From NCBI RefSeq assembly GCF_001005725.1, contig NZ_LBIC01000010.1, forward strand, positions 124,001 through 188,000: DNA of 64,000 nt, read 5' to 3'. The DNA comes from Sphingobium chungbukense (GTDB lineage: Bacteria; Pseudomonadota; Alphaproteobacteria; Sphingomonadales; Sphingomonadaceae). Under the pieces are notes generated by a model. The model was not told the DNA's origin. It saw only the letters and a program-made list of their open reading frames with translations, and made no database searches. Below are positions 63,553-64,000 of the stretch, one piece after another. Positions within the stretch are counted from its first letter, which is position 1; every line of letters starts with the position of its first letter. Position numbers and translations under genes: made by a program.

Positions 63553-64000
63553 ATGCCCCAGACGACGAACAATACTCTTGCTGCCTTCGATCGTGACGAT
63601 GCGCTCTCAGAAACCCTACTCGCCGGGGCGCTCGACTATCACCGCTTTCCCCGCCCGGGTAAGCTCCAGATCCAGCCGACCAAGCCGCTTGATGGCCTCG
63701 ACGATCTTTCCTTCGCCTATTCGCCGGGTGTCGCTGCGGCATGCCTCGCGATCCACGCAGACGAAGCGCAGGCAGTTCACCTGACGGGGCGCAACAATCT
63801 CGTGGCCGTGATCTCCAATGGAACGGCAGTGCTGGGTCTTGGAAGCATCGGCCCCCTCGCCTCCAAGCCGGTGATGGAAGGCAAGGCCGTCCTCTTCAAG
63901 AAGTTCGCGGACATCGACGTCTTCGACCTGGAAATATCGGCGCGCACCGTGGACGAGATCGTCGCTGTCATCGCGGCACTCGAGCCGACGTTTGGCGGGA
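63553..64000 (+). CDS. Malic enzyme, 3' end beyond window
   Basis: The first 149 residues of a malic enzyme (oxidative decarboxylation of malate to pyruvate). ATG 63553 has GGAGGTGG upstream. The malic N-terminal domain is clear: [15 protein letters not shown] (tyrosine of the active site), then [46 protein letters not shown]. The window ends in the frame, so the NAD(P) domain is not seen. Confidence 0.9.
   Translation, partial: MPQTTNNTLAAFDRDDALSETLLAGALDYHRFPRPGKLQIQPTKPLDGLDDLSFAYSPGVAAACLAIHADEAQAVHLTGRNNLVAVISNGTAVLGLGSIGPLASKPVMEGKAVLFKKFADIDVFDLEISARTVDEIVAVIAALEPTFGG

Noticed and set aside
1-64000. CRISPR arrays, rRNA or tRNA genes.
   Set aside because: No regularly spaced repeats and no recognisable structural RNA were seen by eye; a dedicated tRNA scan could still find a missed one.

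Overview
The window looks like DNA from a sphingomonad (Alphaproteobacteria, Sphingomonadales). It is GC-rich, carries a TonB-dependent receptor with its own sigma/anti-sigma pair and a bacterial alternative oxidase of the type known from Novosphingobium, and has an F-type conjugation locus in the traA-L-E-K-B-V-C-W-U-N-F-H-G order. This assignment is inferred from protein families; no rRNA or other taxonomic marker is present. No rRNA, tRNA or CRISPR array was seen. The mix of catabolic and respiratory genes with conjugation, a Cre-like recombinase, AbiE and an insertion sequence fits either a megaplasmid or a chromosome carrying an integrated conjugative element. The window alone cannot decide between these.

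Layout. (1) 1-6.1 kb: a catabolic cluster with a PLP decarboxylase (5' end cut), BenE-like transporter, RidA protein, alpha/beta hydrolase, nitrilase and a divergent LysR regulator, followed by a PPP-type phosphatase. (2) 7.0-10.7 kb: a five-gene nitric-oxide-response operon (group III globin, alternative oxidase, DUF1971 protein, flavohaemoglobin, CopD-like membrane protein) facing an nsrR gene. Two NsrR-like 11-1-11 sites lie between them. (3) 10.8-16.8 kb: ECF sigma, FecR, STN-type TonB receptor and a secreted partner of unknown function. (4) 17-19.1 kb: a DJ-1/PfpI protein beside a markedly AT-rich tract, then two tandem related four-helix membrane proteins. (5) 19.2-20.8 kb: a Cre-like tyrosine recombinase with a lox-like 11-7-11 palindrome upstream. 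(6) 20.8-26.5 kb: an EamA transporter, a LysR regulator, a hydroxyacid dehydrogenase and lrgA-lrgB, with lrgB split by an IS630-family element. (7) 26.5-30.4 kb: AbiE toxin-antitoxin, an AAA ATPase, a secreted protein resembling the end of TraG, and a small membrane protein. (8) 30.4-54.6 kb: an almost complete F-type type IV secretion locus on the minus strand, from pilin to TraG, then regulators, a lytic transglycosylase and unknown genes. No relaxase or coupling protein is in the window. (9) 54.7-59.2 kb: an operon of dgoA-like aldolase, dapA-like lyase, HAD phosphatase, PhyH-like dioxygenase and MFS transporter. (10) 59.5-64 kb: cyoABCD ubiquinol oxidase and the start of a malic enzyme gene.

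How the parts work together. The NO operon pairs three haem-based or uncharacterised NO-handling proteins with a quinol oxidase that NO does not block, under one predicted NO sensor. The cyo operon encodes the ordinary, energy-conserving quinol oxidase at the other end. A nearly identical 19-bp palindrome lies upstream of the tandem membrane-protein pair and in the divergent region between the dgoA operon and cyoA, so one unseen regulator may control all three. The most unusual items are the Cre-like recombinase with its candidate target site, the free-standing secreted copy of the TraG C-terminal region, and the dgoA-dapA-HAD-PhyH-MFS operon, whose substrate I cannot name.
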